From a bacterium (GTDB taxonomy: Bacteria > SZUA-79 > Acidulodesulfobacterales > Acidulodesulfobacteraceae): a stretch of 46,664 bases of DNA. The stretch spans positions 1 through 46,664 of the forward strand of contig JAKAKK010000028.1 of assembly GCA_021813525.1 (NCBI GenBank). Direction: 5' to 3'. Positions 1 to 9,480 of the stretch are shown in pieces (the first letter of the stretch is position 1; every line of letters starts with the position of its first letter). The notes beneath the pieces were generated by a model that saw nothing but the letters and a program-made list of their open reading frames with translations, made no database searches and was not told the origin of the DNA. Made by a program: the position numbers and the translations under genes.

Positions 1-94
1 AATAATGAACGAAAACATCCGGTCCGTTTTCCTGTTCGATAAAACCAAAACCTTTGCTGTCGTTAAACCATTTCACTTTCCCTTGGTACCTCAT
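1..94 (-). CDS. Cold-shock domain protein (CspA family), truncated at window edge
   Basis: Reverse complement from ATG at 94 reads [31 protein letters not shown], containing the KGFGFI RNP-1 motif. AAGGAGAA Shine-Dalgarno lies just upstream. The ORF runs off the left edge. Confidence 0.93.
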   Translation of the reverse strand, partial: MRYQGKVKWFNDSKGFGFIEQENGPDVFVHY

Positions 95-241
95 ACTTAA
101 CTTCTCCTTGAATCTTGAGCCGCCGTTGCCGTTGTTATAATAACGCCGAACGCCGGCCGCTAAATTAATAAATTAGGCTTTTATCTAAACAACTAGATAA
201 ATTAGCCACTCTACAAAGTTTAAACTACTGCATAGATAATG

Positions 242-1030
242 TCAAGCTATTTTTTTACCCTTATTTTTTACTCCGCCGTATTTCCTCTGGCGTAAAATTT
301 CGTAGGCGGCGACGGCAAAACTTATCGAAGCGTTTAAAGAGTTTACGCCGGCTTCCATCGGGATGCTTAAAATCTTATCGCAATTTTCGGCGGTAAGCCT
401 TCTTAAACCCTTTCCTTCTGAACCGACCGCGACGGCCAGGGGAACGTTAAAATCCATATCGTATATAGTATCTTCCGCGTCGCCGGCCAGGCCGGCGACC
501 CAGATGCCGCGCTTTTTTAAATCGGCTATGGTCCGCGAAATATTAACGACCCTGACCGTATCGACGTAAAATAAAGCTCCCTGCGAAACGTAAGCGACGG
601 ATGGCGTTATAAAAACGGAGTTGGACTTCGGCATTATTATGCCGGAAACACCGGCCCCGCTTGCGGTTCTGATAATAGAGCCGAGATTCTGCGGGTCGGT
701 TATTTCGTCTAAGATTAAATACAGCGGCATACCGCCGTTGCGGTCCGCTTTTTCAAACAAATCTTCGTAATCTTTTTCTATATATTCGACGCCGGCGGCT
801 ATACCTTTTATAAGGGCTTCTTTGCCGTATTCGTTCATAAAAGCGCCGTCATTTTTGGCGACGATGCCGATGTTTTTTTCTTTGAGAAGCGCCGTAAGGT
901 TTTTATCCATAGTGCCGCTTTTCAATTTTTTTTCGCTTACGAATACAGTGCCGCCTTTCTTGAGGTTTCCGGAAAGAACCGCTTCCCTGACTGTATTAGC
1001 GCCGTAAACGGTCAGCCGCATTTTTTTCAT
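242..1030 (-). CDS. rlmB: 23S rRNA (guanosine-2'-O-)-methyltransferase RlmB / SpoU-family TrmH
   Basis: Protein has LILDEITDPQNLGSIIRTASGAGV, VGSEGKGL and SIPMEAGVNSLNASISFAVAAYE, the SpoU motifs 1-3. Confidence 0.92.
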   Translation of the reverse strand: MKKMRLTVYGANTVREAVLSGNLKKGGTVFVSEKKLKSGTMDKNLTALLKEKNIGIVAKNDGAFMNEYGKEALIKGIAAGVEYIEKDYEDLFEKADRNGGMPLYLILDEITDPQNLGSIIRTASGAGVSGIIMPKSNSVFITPSVAYVSQGALFYVDTVRVVNISRTIADLKKRGIWVAGLAGDAEDTIYDMDFNVPLAVAVGSEGKGLRRLTAENCDKILSIPMEAGVNSLNASISFAVAAYEILRQRKYGGVKNKGKKIA

Positions 1031-1863
1031 ATCTGCCTTTCTGCGTCGGCGTGAATATCCGCCAGGGCGTCCGCCGGATTTTTCGCTTCCGTTATCTCTC
1101 TTCCTACTACGATATAATCCGCTCCCGCTTTAAATGCCTCCGAAGGCGTCATTATTCTTTTCTGCCCGCCGTCGGCATTTTTAGTTTTCAATCTTATACC
1201 CGGAGTTACCGTTTTAAAATCCCGTCCCAGCACATTTTTTATGGCAAGCGACTCCATGCCTGAGCATACCACCCCGTCCAAGCCCCCAGTCTTGGCTAAT
1301 TTTGCAAGATGCAGAGCCAAATTGGATGCTATTCCTCCGCCGTCCTCATTTTTGTGCGCATGCCCGAGATTGCTTCGCTGCGCTCGCAATGACGGAATAT
1401 CACCGCCGGAAAAATTATCCCGTTCTTCAAAGCCGTAAAAAACCTGTTTTACGTCGGCATCGGACAGGCTGGTGAGAACCGTAACGGCAATAACGTCGAT
1501 ATGCCTGCCCGCCGCATATGAAGCCTCTTCGCCCGCGGTTTTTGCCGCTTTCATCATATCTAAGCCTCCCGAAGCGTGGACGTTGATTATATCCGCGCCT
1601 AATTTCCCGGCGGATTTAACGGCTTTATAAACGGTATTCGGAATATCGTGATATTTAAGGTCTAAAAATACTTTGCATCCGTAATTTTTTACCAAATTAA
1701 CGCTTTCCGCTCCGCAGGAAGTAAAAAGTTCAAACCCTATTTTATAAAAATATGCCCTGCCTTTAAGGTTTTCGAGCAGTTCCTTGACCGGCTTTAAATC
1801 GCCGTAATCCAGGGCTATTATTATTTTTTCCTTAAAATTTTCCATTATCTTAAAAACTCGCAA
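1027..1863 (-). CDS. pyrF: Orotidine 5'-phosphate decarboxylase with an apparent in-frame repeat-derived insertion
   Basis: FLDLKYHDIPNTV active-site K-x-D-x-x-x-D motif, AVTVLTS, GLDGVVCSGMES, VTPGIR and GADYIVVGREIT. Extra ~25-30 aa segment NFSGGDIPSLRAQRSNLGHAHKNEDGGGIA between conserved blocks. Confidence 0.93.
   Translation of the reverse strand: MRVFKIMENFKEKIIIALDYGDLKPVKELLENLKGRAYFYKIGFELFTSCGAESVNLVKNYGCKVFLDLKYHDIPNTVYKAVKSAGKLGADIINVHASGGLDMMKAAKTAGEEASYAAGRHIDVIAVTVLTSLSDADVKQVFYGFEERDNFSGGDIPSLRAQRSNLGHAHKNEDGGGIASNLALHLAKLAKTGGLDGVVCSGMESLAIKNVLGRDFKTVTPGIRLKTKNADGGQKRIMTPSEAFKAGADYIVVGREITEAKNPADALADIHADAERQI
1363..1395 (-). repeat. REP-like palindromic element inside pyrF
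   Basis: Minus strand CCGTCATTGCGAGCGCAGCGAAGCAATCTCGGG. Shares GTCATTGCGAG...GAAGCAATCTC with the element at 44102-44136. Confidence 0.8.
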
Positions 1864-3083
1864 AGGGGCACGAATTTATAACCTTCTTTTTTAAGCGCGG
1901 GGATTTCGCTCATTAACGTTTTAACGGTATCCCGCCTCGGATGGCCTATTACTATAACCCTTTTAAATTTTTCGGCAAGAGCCGCCGCAACCTTCATCTG
2001 GTTTTCGATATAACCGTCCGCGGGTTTATCGTCTATAAAAACATCCCTCTGCGCCGACGGAATCCCCTGCCGCAATGCGCACCTGTATGCGTAACTGTTA
2101 TCGTCGGTCAGGCTGTCCACGAAAAACATATCCCTTTTTTTAAAATCGGATACGGCGTCGCAAATCTTTTTTTCATCGGACGTGAACAGCGACCCTTCGT
2201 GATTATTAGCTCCGTCTATATACGGAAGCCTGCTTGCGTCCGTAAATATTTTCCGCTTTATTTCTTTTTTATCCATCGATATAAACAATGCTCCGTCTCC
2301 TGGAAAAAGAGCAGTATCTACAGGTTCCATAGGCGTGTGCATAATCGTTTCGTATCCGAGCTTGTGCAGTTTTAAATCTATGTCTTTAGAATACGGCGCA
2401 TAAGGAAATATCGCAAATGTGATAGGGGTTTTAAGGGAGAGCAGGCTGTTTATATAAGACCTGCGGTACCCGACGTCGTCTATATCCAGAGCTATTTTAG
2501 GAGACTCCGCATACTCTTTTATAGACGTAAATCCGCTTTCGTCCGCCCCTTTTACTATAAATACCGCTTTTAAAAATAATCTAGATTTAAAATAAAAATA
2601 CAGGCACAGGCAGTTGTTTTTGACGGAGTAAGAATAGTATTTTAAACCGGCTTTAGACGGAATTATAAATTTTTTGAATTCGCCGCCGAAAATATTTTCT
2701 ATCGGACCGAAACCGCCGTTTTTCGATACGAGAACGTCGTATTTTAAAAAACTTACTCCGATTTTTTTTAATTTATTTTTAAAATTAACGGGCGCTTTAA
2801 TGTTTAGAACCATACGGCGCTTTATTATATCGGTTTTAGGTATATCGAGCTTTACCAGGGCATTTTTAAAAAACTTTTTAAAATTTTTTACGGGATGCCT
2901 TTTATAGCCTTTTATTTTTAAAGCGGGTTTGATAAGAAGTTCCTGCCTGCCGTAACCCTCTTTCGAAACGGTTTTAGCCGTTTTAAGATAAACAAATTTA
3001 TAATAAACGGCGGCGGAAAGAATAACGGCGATAACTGCGCCCGGTATTATTATAAAAAGCTTATTTATCTTTTTTTCAGGCAA
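1845..3083 (-). CDS. Divergent polysaccharide deacetylase family protein (YibQ/DUF610-like)
   Basis: N-terminal TM segment, then IALDIDDVGYRRSYINSLLSLKTPITFAIFPYAP, YETIMHTPMEP, GANNHEGSLFT and FVDSLTDDNSYAYRCA, characteristic of this family. Confidence 0.85.
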   Translation of the reverse strand: MPEKKINKLFIIIPGAVIAVILSAAVYYKFVYLKTAKTVSKEGYGRQELLIKPALKIKGYKRHPVKNFKKFFKNALVKLDIPKTDIIKRRMVLNIKAPVNFKNKLKKIGVSFLKYDVLVSKNGGFGPIENIFGGEFKKFIIPSKAGLKYYSYSVKNNCLCLYFYFKSRLFLKAVFIVKGADESGFTSIKEYAESPKIALDIDDVGYRRSYINSLLSLKTPITFAIFPYAPYSKDIDLKLHKLGYETIMHTPMEPVDTALFPGDGALFISMDKKEIKRKIFTDASRLPYIDGANNHEGSLFTSDEKKICDAVSDFKKRDMFFVDSLTDDNSYAYRCALRQGIPSAQRDVFIDDKPADGYIENQMKVAAALAEKFKRVIVIGHPRRDTVKTLMSEIPALKKEGYKFVPLCEFLR

Positions 3084-3089
3084 CCTTTT

Positions 3090-4436
3090 TTACTCCTTTA
3101 CCCCGATGCTTTTAATATCGTCCCAGCTTTTTAAAAGCTCGTAAGCGAACCTGAACTGGTCGTCTTTTTTGAAATAAACCTTGAACGTCTTATAGCTGCG
3201 TTCGTTTTTCAGCCTTTTGTTTTCGGGGTTTTGAAAGTGGTGCCTTAAATTGACTTCTCTTAATCTTCTCAGGGGCTTTACGAATATAAAATCTTTCGAA
3301 CTGTGTATGTCGAAATTAGGTATGACGCCCGTATCCTGCACCGAAACGCCGTTAGGAAGAAAATAAAAAGCCGTGGTAAGACCCATGCCGGTGCCGTCGG
3401 GCAGGGCAAAAACCGTCTGCACCGAACCCTTTCCGAACGTTCCCGTCCCGACCACTAATGCCCTTTTATGCGCCTGCAGGCTCCCCGCGGTTATTTCCGC
3501 GGCGCTTGCCGTACCCGCATTTACGAGAACCGCTATTGGATAATTAGGAACTATATGTTTCCCGAGCGCGTAATATTTGACGTCCTGCGATTTTATTCTT
3601 CCCTTGGTATAAACTATTACCCCGTCTTTTATGAAATCGCTGCACACCTTTACCGCTTGGTTCAGCAGCCCGCCCGGATTGTTTCTCAAGTCGAGTATAA
3701 GCCCTTTGATTCCGTGTTCCTTTAAATTTATTATTTTTAAGGCTTTCAAAAGCTGCGAATTGGTATGCTCCTGAAAGCTGGAAATCCTGACGTAGCCCAC
3801 ATGATGCGGAAGTATCATATATTTAACGCTTTTTAATATTATCTTTTCCCGCATAAGCCTGAAAGTTTTAGGATGCGCGAACCCTTTGCGTCCTATCAGC
3901 AGATTTACGGAAGTTCCTACTTTGCCGTGCAAAAGGGCTACGGCTTTCATGATATTCATATTGTAGGTCGAGATATTGTCGATTTTTTCGATTATATCGC
4001 CCGCTTTAATCCCCGCTTTAGCGGCCGGAGAACCGTCTATCGGAGCTATAACTACTATATATCCTTTCTTCGTCGAAATTTTAATGCCTATGCCGGTAAA
4101 TTCTCCGGATGTTTCCGACCTCATCTGCCTGAATTCGCTTGGGGTAAGGAAATACGTGTGCGGGTCGAGGGTGGATACCATGCCCTCTATCGCGCCGAAT
4201 AAGAGTTTTCTGGAAGGTTCTTTCTTAATATAATTATTTTTTATTAAAGTATAAACTTTTGAAAATAATCTTAAATTTTTGAGCGTGCTTCCGCTTAATT
4301 TTTCGTTGCTTACCGTATATCCCGGATTTTTTTTGCCTGTTTTGCCTGCGGCTAAGCATGCGTCGGGTTTCGCCGAGAACGCCGAAACAGAAAAAACAAA
4401 GAGTAAAAGGATTGAAACATACCGCAGTCTGCCCAT
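3090..4436 (-). CDS. ctpA: S41 family C-terminal processing peptidase with PDZ domain
   Basis: PDZ region (GIGIKISTKKGYIVVIAPIDGSPAAKAGIKAGDIIEKID), GLILDLRNNPGGLLNQAVKV and the catalytic region VLVNAGTASAAEITAGSLQ...GTGTFGKGSVQTV. Confidence 0.94.
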   Translation of the reverse strand: MGRLRYVSILLLFVFSVSAFSAKPDACLAAGKTGKKNPGYTVSNEKLSGSTLKNLRLFSKVYTLIKNNYIKKEPSRKLLFGAIEGMVSTLDPHTYFLTPSEFRQMRSETSGEFTGIGIKISTKKGYIVVIAPIDGSPAAKAGIKAGDIIEKIDNISTYNMNIMKAVALLHGKVGTSVNLLIGRKGFAHPKTFRLMREKIILKSVKYMILPHHVGYVRISSFQEHTNSQLLKALKIINLKEHGIKGLILDLRNNPGGLLNQAVKVCSDFIKDGVIVYTKGRIKSQDVKYYALGKHIVPNYPIAVLVNAGTASAAEITAGSLQAHKRALVVGTGTFGKGSVQTVFALPDGTGMGLTTAFYFLPNGVSVQDTGVIPNFDIHSSKDFIFVKPLRRLREVNLRHHFQNPENKRLKNERSYKTFKVYFKKDDQFRFAYELLKSWDDIKSIGVKE

Positions 4437-4443
4437 AGCTTGC

Positions 4444-5211
4444 TTACCTCATTATAATAAATTTTACGTCGTTTTTTTTCGAACCGCCCTTTAAATTATG
4501 AATTAATTTTATAACTTTGCGCCTTAAAAGTCTATTATTTTTATTATGCTTGTGTTTATATTTTATTTTTACTGATTTTATATAATTATTTATTCCGCCG
4601 ATTAAATCCTCCAGTTTTATTTTTGTGCCGTTAATGCTTTTAACGGCGCGAACCAGACTGTCTTTTTCTTGCTTTAAATAATTTTTAAGTTTCAAAAATT
4701 TATTTTTGCGCTTAACGAGTTTCGATAATTTAGTTTCTTCCTCCCGTAAAAGCGTCTTAAGCTGATAATTTACTATGAAGGCATCCGCATCGTCCTTGAA
4801 AGATAATAACTTAACCGAAGCGTATTCTTTATGTATTATAAAAATTCGGGTAGCCAAAACCTTAACGAGCATTCCGTCTTTTTTTATCTTATCTCTTAAT
4901 TTCTTTATTTTATCTTCCGAGTTTTTTATTTTATTTTTTAAATCTTTAATGCCTTTTTCTTCTTTAGAAATTTTGGAAGATAAAAAAGCAAGGTCTTTTT
5001 TATAAAAATCGAGCTTTTTTAATATAACGGAATATTTCGAACCGGGGTTTGCATTTCGGAGGTTTAGGCGTCCGTTAGGACTTGCGCCGTCCGCAACTGT
5101 CTTAAAACAAAATAAGGCTAAAATTGCCGCAAGTAAAAAGGAAGCATATAATATTGCTTTTTTCATCTGTAAAATTAAATCCCGCTTTTCTATGCCGATT
5201 TGTATTAGCAT
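4444..5211 (-). CDS. Coiled-coil periplasmic protein resembling the N-terminal half of EnvC-type murein hydrolase activators; no LytM domain
   Basis: Hydrophobic N-terminus (AILYASFLLAAILALFCF), then a long Lys/Glu heptad-rich region. Located directly upstream of ctpA and near ftsEX. Ends at 4444 without any M23/LytM sequence. Confidence 0.6.
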   Translation of the reverse strand: MLIQIGIEKRDLILQMKKAILYASFLLAAILALFCFKTVADGASPNGRLNLRNANPGSKYSVILKKLDFYKKDLAFLSSKISKEEKGIKDLKNKIKNSEDKIKKLRDKIKKDGMLVKVLATRIFIIHKEYASVKLLSFKDDADAFIVNYQLKTLLREEETKLSKLVKRKNKFLKLKNYLKQEKDSLVRAVKSINGTKIKLEDLIGGINNYIKSVKIKYKHKHNKNNRLLRRKVIKLIHNLKGGSKKNDVKFIIMR

Positions 5212-5246
5212 AAAAAAGCGGGCGGAAAATTTTGAATTCTAAAACC

Positions 5247-5480
5247 TTAGCTGTTTGCTTTAGGCGCTGCCGGAGCTTTTGGGGCTGCGGTTGTTTTAGC
5301 TGCCGCTTTTTTAGCAGGAGCTTTGGCTGTAGCAGCAGGTGCTGCCGGTGCTGCAGGCGCAGTTACGGCTGCCGGTGCTTTTGGGGCCGGTTTCGGAGCC
5401 GGTTTCTTTGCGCAACCAGAGAATGCCAATGCAGATACGACTAAAAACGCTCCTAAAACTAATACTGTAAGCTTTTTCAA
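5247..5480 (-). CDS. Small Ala/Pro/Lys-rich putative lipoprotein
   Basis: MKKLTVLVLGAFLVVSALAFSGC signal peptide with lipobox-like Cys, followed by a KPAPKPAPKAPAAV low-complexity tail. AGGAGG-type Shine-Dalgarno (reverse of 'cacctccttt') upstream. Confidence 0.75.
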   Translation of the reverse strand: MKKLTVLVLGAFLVVSALAFSGCAKKPAPKPAPKAPAAVTAPAAPAAPAATAKAPAKKAAAKTTAAPKAPAAPKANS

Positions 5481-5606
5481 AATTTATCACCTCCTTTTAA
5501 CTTTTTTTATTCTATTTTTAGCTAAAGATTTTGTCAAGAGAAATTTTTATTTTTAAAAAAAATTATTGAAAAAAATCTACAATATAATATCATATACTAT
5601 GATAAA

Positions 5607-6254
5607 ATGAAAACATTAAATTTTCATATAATAACAAAAGATTTCGATTCGGACGAAGGGGAAAAATATTTAAGGGATTTGGTTAACGCCGCAGTTTTAA
5701 GTTCGGCGGACGTTTTGCAGTTAAGAAATAAAAAAATACCGGCCGGCGGCCTTTACCGTTCAGCCGTATTTATAAAAAAAATGCTGGAATCTTTTGGAAA
5801 AGATAAAAAACCTGCGCTTATAATAAACGACAGGCCGGATATCGCATATGCGGCCGGAGCGGAAGGCGTTCATTTAGGGCAGGACGACCTCCCGGCGGCT
5901 TACGTAAAAAAAATGTTTCCGGGCTTAATAATAGGCGTCAGCGCGGAAAACGCAGAACAGGCGGTTAAGGCGGAAAAAAACGGCGCCGATTATATAGGTA
6001 TCGGACCGGCTTATCCTACCGGTTCTAAAGCGGACGCAGGCGCGTTAATGGCGCGAGAAACTATGAAAGAAATATGCGGAGCCGTTAATATACCGGCAAT
6101 AGCTATCGGCGGGATAAACGAGTTTAATATTAAAGAACTCGCCCCGGCGGGCGTAAGCGGAATTGCCGTAATAGGCGCGGTTTCGAATGCCGCGAACCCC
6201 GCGGAAGCAGCCGTAAAATTGAGAAAAAATATAGACGAATATTTAAAAAAATAA
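5607..6254 (+). CDS. thiE: Thiamine phosphate synthase
   Basis: ADVLQLRNKKIP, LIINDRPDIAYAAGAEGVHLGQDDLP, DYIGIGPAYPTGSKADAG and PAIAIGGIN motifs. Confidence 0.92.
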   Translation: MKTLNFHIITKDFDSDEGEKYLRDLVNAAVLSSADVLQLRNKKIPAGGLYRSAVFIKKMLESFGKDKKPALIINDRPDIAYAAGAEGVHLGQDDLPAAYVKKMFPGLIIGVSAENAEQAVKAEKNGADYIGIGPAYPTGSKADAGALMARETMKEICGAVNIPAIAIGGINEFNIKELAPAGVSGIAVIGAVSNAANPAEAAVKLRKNIDEYLKK

Positions 6255-6266
6255 AGGTGCGTAAAT

Positions 6267-6905
6267 TTGATAGAATTCAGCCACGTATATAAAAATTACG
6301 ATAAAAACTATATTTTAAGGGACCTGAATTTTACCGTCAACAAAGGAGAATTTATTTTTATAACCGGGCCGTCCGGCGCCGGCAAAACCACCACTTTAAA
6401 AATGCTTATAGCTTTAGAAAGCCCCTCTCACGGAGCGGTAAAATTTTTAGGGACGGAGCTTCAGGGTTTAAAGCCGCGGGATATACCTTTTTTAAGAAGA
6501 AAAATAGGCTTCGTGTTTCAGGATTTCAAACTTCTGCCTAACAGAACCGTGTTTCAGAACGTCGCCCTCGGACTCGAAGTTTCAGGAATCTTCGGCGACG
6601 TAATAATAAAGAATGTTTCGGAAATATTAAAAGCCGTGGAGCTTTATACTAAGAAAGACGAATTTCCTTTAAGTTTATCCGGCGGAGAACAGCAAAGGGT
6701 CGCCATCGCAAGGGCGCTCGTCCAGAATCCCCAGGTTCTGCTTGCAGACGAGCCTACCGGAAACTTAGACGAAGAAACTTCCAGGATTATAATAGATATA
6801 ATAAAATCTTTCAATAACAAAGGAACTACCGTAATGCTGGCAACGCACGATAAAAATCTTATAAAAATGGGAAGGGCCCGGGTAATTGATATCACAAAGA
6901 GTTAA
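6267..6905 (+). CDS. ftsE: Cell division ATP-binding protein FtsE
   Basis: Walker [10 protein letters not shown], signature [15 protein letters not shown], Walker [13 protein letters not shown]. Overlaps ftsX. Confidence 0.93.
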   Translation: MIEFSHVYKNYDKNYILRDLNFTVNKGEFIFITGPSGAGKTTTLKMLIALESPSHGAVKFLGTELQGLKPRDIPFLRRKIGFVFQDFKLLPNRTVFQNVALGLEVSGIFGDVIIKNVSEILKAVELYTKKDEFPLSLSGGEQQRVAIARALVQNPQVLLADEPTGNLDEETSRIIIDIIKSFNNKGTTVMLATHDKNLIKMGRARVIDITKS

Positions 6906-7776
6906 TTATTTCGCAAACTATTTTAAAATTGCGGCATTAAATATTAAATCGAATATTTCGGGCAACGCCTTCGCTTTCCTGATAATGTCTTTTTCCTTCT
7001 TTATAATGCTCTTTTTACTTCTCTGCTATATAAATATTTATAGCTATATGAGTACTTTCCGGAAAAGCAACGTAATGCTCGTTTTTCTGAAAAATAACGC
7101 AAAAAAAGATAATGTCCTTAATTTCATAGGCAAACTTAACGGCGTTAAAAGCACGGTATATTACAGCGATAAATCCTCGATGAAATTTTTGGAAAAAAGG
7201 GTAAAACATCTTAAATCCATATTAAAAAATATGAACCCCGATAATCTGCCGGCTTTTATAAAAATTAATTTTAAAGATAACGCCGTCAGCGGTATATTTT
7301 TAAGCAATATTTATTTGCGGCTAAAATCTTTGAAAGGCGTAAAATTAGTTTACTACAATAAAATGCTTCAGAACAGGATAGTCCAGTTTATGTTTTTTAC
7401 TAAAGTCGTAGGGCTTATTCTTTTTCTGTTTTTATTTATATTGTCTATTTTTATATCGTACAGCGCAATAAAACTAGTTATACTTAGGAAACAGGGCGAG
7501 ATTGAAATATTAAGGCTGATTGGAGCTACGAATAATTACATCAGGATACCGATGTTCATAGAGGGAGAAATAGGAACCGTTTTATCTTTTTTAGTTTCCA
7601 TCCTGCTTCTTTTCGCAATTTATAAAATATTTATATTTTATAAATTCGACAGTTTTCTGGAATTTTTCCGCATAAAAATAATTTTTTTAAATCCTCAGCA
7701 AATAGCCGTCGTATTTTTAATAGCCATAATATCGGGCATCGCCGGAACGTATCTGTCGTCTAAAAAATTCTTCTAA
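6886..7776 (+). CDS. ftsX: Cell division permease FtsX
   Basis: Four hydrophobic segments and [31 protein letters not shown]-type FtsX motif. Overlaps ftsE. Confidence 0.9.
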   Translation: MISQRVNYFANYFKIAALNIKSNISGNAFAFLIMSFSFFIMLFLLLCYINIYSYMSTFRKSNVMLVFLKNNAKKDNVLNFIGKLNGVKSTVYYSDKSSMKFLEKRVKHLKSILKNMNPDNLPAFIKINFKDNAVSGIFLSNIYLRLKSLKGVKLVYYNKMLQNRIVQFMFFTKVVGLILFLFLFILSIFISYSAIKLVILRKQGEIEILRLIGATNNYIRIPMFIEGEIGTVLSFLVSILLLFAIYKIFIFYKFDSFLEFFRIKIIFLNPQQIAVVFLIAIISGIAGTYLSSKKFF

Positions 7777-7791
7777 GGCTTTATTTTCGGA

Positions 7792-9435
7792 TTAAATACC
7801 GGCGATAGATTTCAGCAATCCGATATTTATATGCTTTTCTATATTTTCGGATAAAAGATTGAAACCGTCGTTTTTAACCGCCTCATAGGAACGCCTTCCG
7901 GTTTCTCTTTTACCGCCTCCGGAACTATTTTTTTTCCCTTCATTTTCATTTTTTTCATTTTTAATGCTTTTATTTAGCAATTCAATTATAAAATCTTTAA
8001 ATATTTCGTTGCCGAATAAGCCATGAACGTATGTTCCTATTTTTCTTTTATCTTCGGATAAAATCGATAAAATGCCCGCTTCCGGCAAAAAACCGCCGGC
8101 ATCTTTTCCTTCAGCCGGTTCGAATATATCCGAGGCTATACCGCCGCCGCAATAATTTTTAGAAAAAAACGTCCTGCCGTTATGAATTTCGTATCCGTCC
8201 AGAAAAGGCCTGCAGGCGTTGACGTTAAATTTAAACCTGTATTTTTGGCTGGCTAATATTTTTTCTTTCGATAATTCCGTTTCCGTATTAAAAAATCCGA
8301 AGCCCGATATTCCGCTTTCGGAAAGGGAACCTGCGGCGGATTCCAAATTATGCGGGTCGGTTATCCGTTTCCCCATCATCTGAAATCCGCCGCATATCCC
8401 CATAATAATGCCTTTCCCGCTTTTCCCGAAACGCTTTATATAATCGAACAACCCCGAATCTTTAAGGGCGGCTAAATCCGCGGCGGTAGATTTCGACCCG
8501 GGGATTATTATCATATCGAATTCGTCCGCTTTTGAAGGAACGCCGTCGAAAAATCCGGCGGACAGCCTTTCGTCGAAAAAAAGAGGGTCGAATTCGTTAA
8601 AATTAGAAATATGGTTTAACCGGACTATTCCGATATTCAGCCGGCCGTCCCCGGCTTCGTCTCCGCCGTTTGCCGCACCGCCGGCGTAAATGCCGCGTTT
8701 CTTAAAATTAAGGCTGTCTTCCGCTTCGATATGCAGATTTTTTATATGCGGAATAACGCCGAGGCAAGGTATTTTGAGTTTTTTTTCCATCTGCCTGATT
8801 CCAGGCTCGAGTATAGAAACGTCGCCCCTGAATTTATTTATAATGAAGCCTCTCACCAGTTTCCTCCACTTTGGAGGAAGAAGCTTAACCGTTCCGTATA
8901 TTGAAGCAAAAACCCCGCCTCTTTCTATATCGGCGGCAAGAATTACCGGAATATCGTAAATTTCGGCAAAACCCATATTTGCTATATCGTATTTAAACAG
9001 GTTTATTTCAGCTGGGCTTCCCGCTCCTTCTATGACTACGAGGTCGTTTGAGCCTGCTAAAAATTCAAAAGAAGCGACGGCTTTGCCTAGAAAAAAATCT
9101 TTTCTGCGGTTGTAGTCCTTAAAATTCATATTGCCGAAGTGTTTTCCATCGACTATCAGGTGCATTTCCGTATCGGACGAAGGTTTTATTAAGATGGGGT
9201 TCATCTGTCTTAAAGGTTTTTTAAAAGCCGCTTCCGATTGGACTGCCTGCGACACGGCAATTTCAAAACCGTCTTCGGTGACGAAACTGTTAAGGGACAT
9301 ATTTTGGGGCTTAAAAGGCGAGCAGTTAACGCCCCTGCCGGAGAAATACCTGAGCAATCCGGCCGTCAAGGCGCTTTTCCCCGCGGAACTCGACGTTCCC
9401 TGAATCATGATGAATTTTGCTTTACCGCTTACCAT
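7792..9435 (-). CDS. cobQ: Cobyric acid synthase
   Basis: MIQGTSSSAGKSALTAGLLRYF P-loop, FKPQNMSLNSFVT, VIEGAGSPAEINL, IIPGSKSTAADL and GICGGFQMMG glutaminase motif. Confidence 0.95.
   Translation of the reverse strand: MVSGKAKFIMIQGTSSSAGKSALTAGLLRYFSGRGVNCSPFKPQNMSLNSFVTEDGFEIAVSQAVQSEAAFKKPLRQMNPILIKPSSDTEMHLIVDGKHFGNMNFKDYNRRKDFFLGKAVASFEFLAGSNDLVVIEGAGSPAEINLFKYDIANMGFAEIYDIPVILAADIERGGVFASIYGTVKLLPPKWRKLVRGFIINKFRGDVSILEPGIRQMEKKLKIPCLGVIPHIKNLHIEAEDSLNFKKRGIYAGGAANGGDEAGDGRLNIGIVRLNHISNFNEFDPLFFDERLSAGFFDGVPSKADEFDMIIIPGSKSTAADLAALKDSGLFDYIKRFGKSGKGIIMGICGGFQMMGKRITDPHNLESAAGSLSESGISGFGFFNTETELSKEKILASQKYRFKFNVNACRPFLDGYEIHNGRTFFSKNYCGGGIASDIFEPAEGKDAGGFLPEAGILSILSEDKRKIGTYVHGLFGNEIFKDFIIELLNKSIKNEKNENEGKKNSSGGGKRETGRRSYEAVKNDGFNLLSENIEKHINIGLLKSIAGI
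9396..9427. repeat. 32-bp direct repeat, copy 1 (inside cobQ 5' end, P-loop region)
   Basis: ttccctgaatcatgatgaattttgctttaccg is identical to 9594-9625. Confidence 0.95.
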
Positions 9436-9480
9436 ATGATAGCCGTTAAAAAATATTCGGAATTATGCGCCTTACAAAGA

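Noticed and set aside
5323-5556. Plus-strand Gly/Ala-rich ORF (MAVAAGAAGAAGAV...), and the Cys/Arg-rich ORF 5232-5444
   Set aside because: Both are antisense readings of the low-complexity Ala/Pro/Lys codons of the lipoprotein gene, which has a signal peptide and Shine-Dalgarno. The plus-strand products have no recognisable domain.
5481-5606. Possible TPP riboswitch before thiE
   Set aside because: No CUGAGA-type thi-box core or suitable stems were found in the short AT-rich leader.
7792-9435. cobQ as part of a cobalamin gene cluster
   Set aside because: No other cobalamin biosynthesis gene occurs in the window, so no cluster claim can be made.
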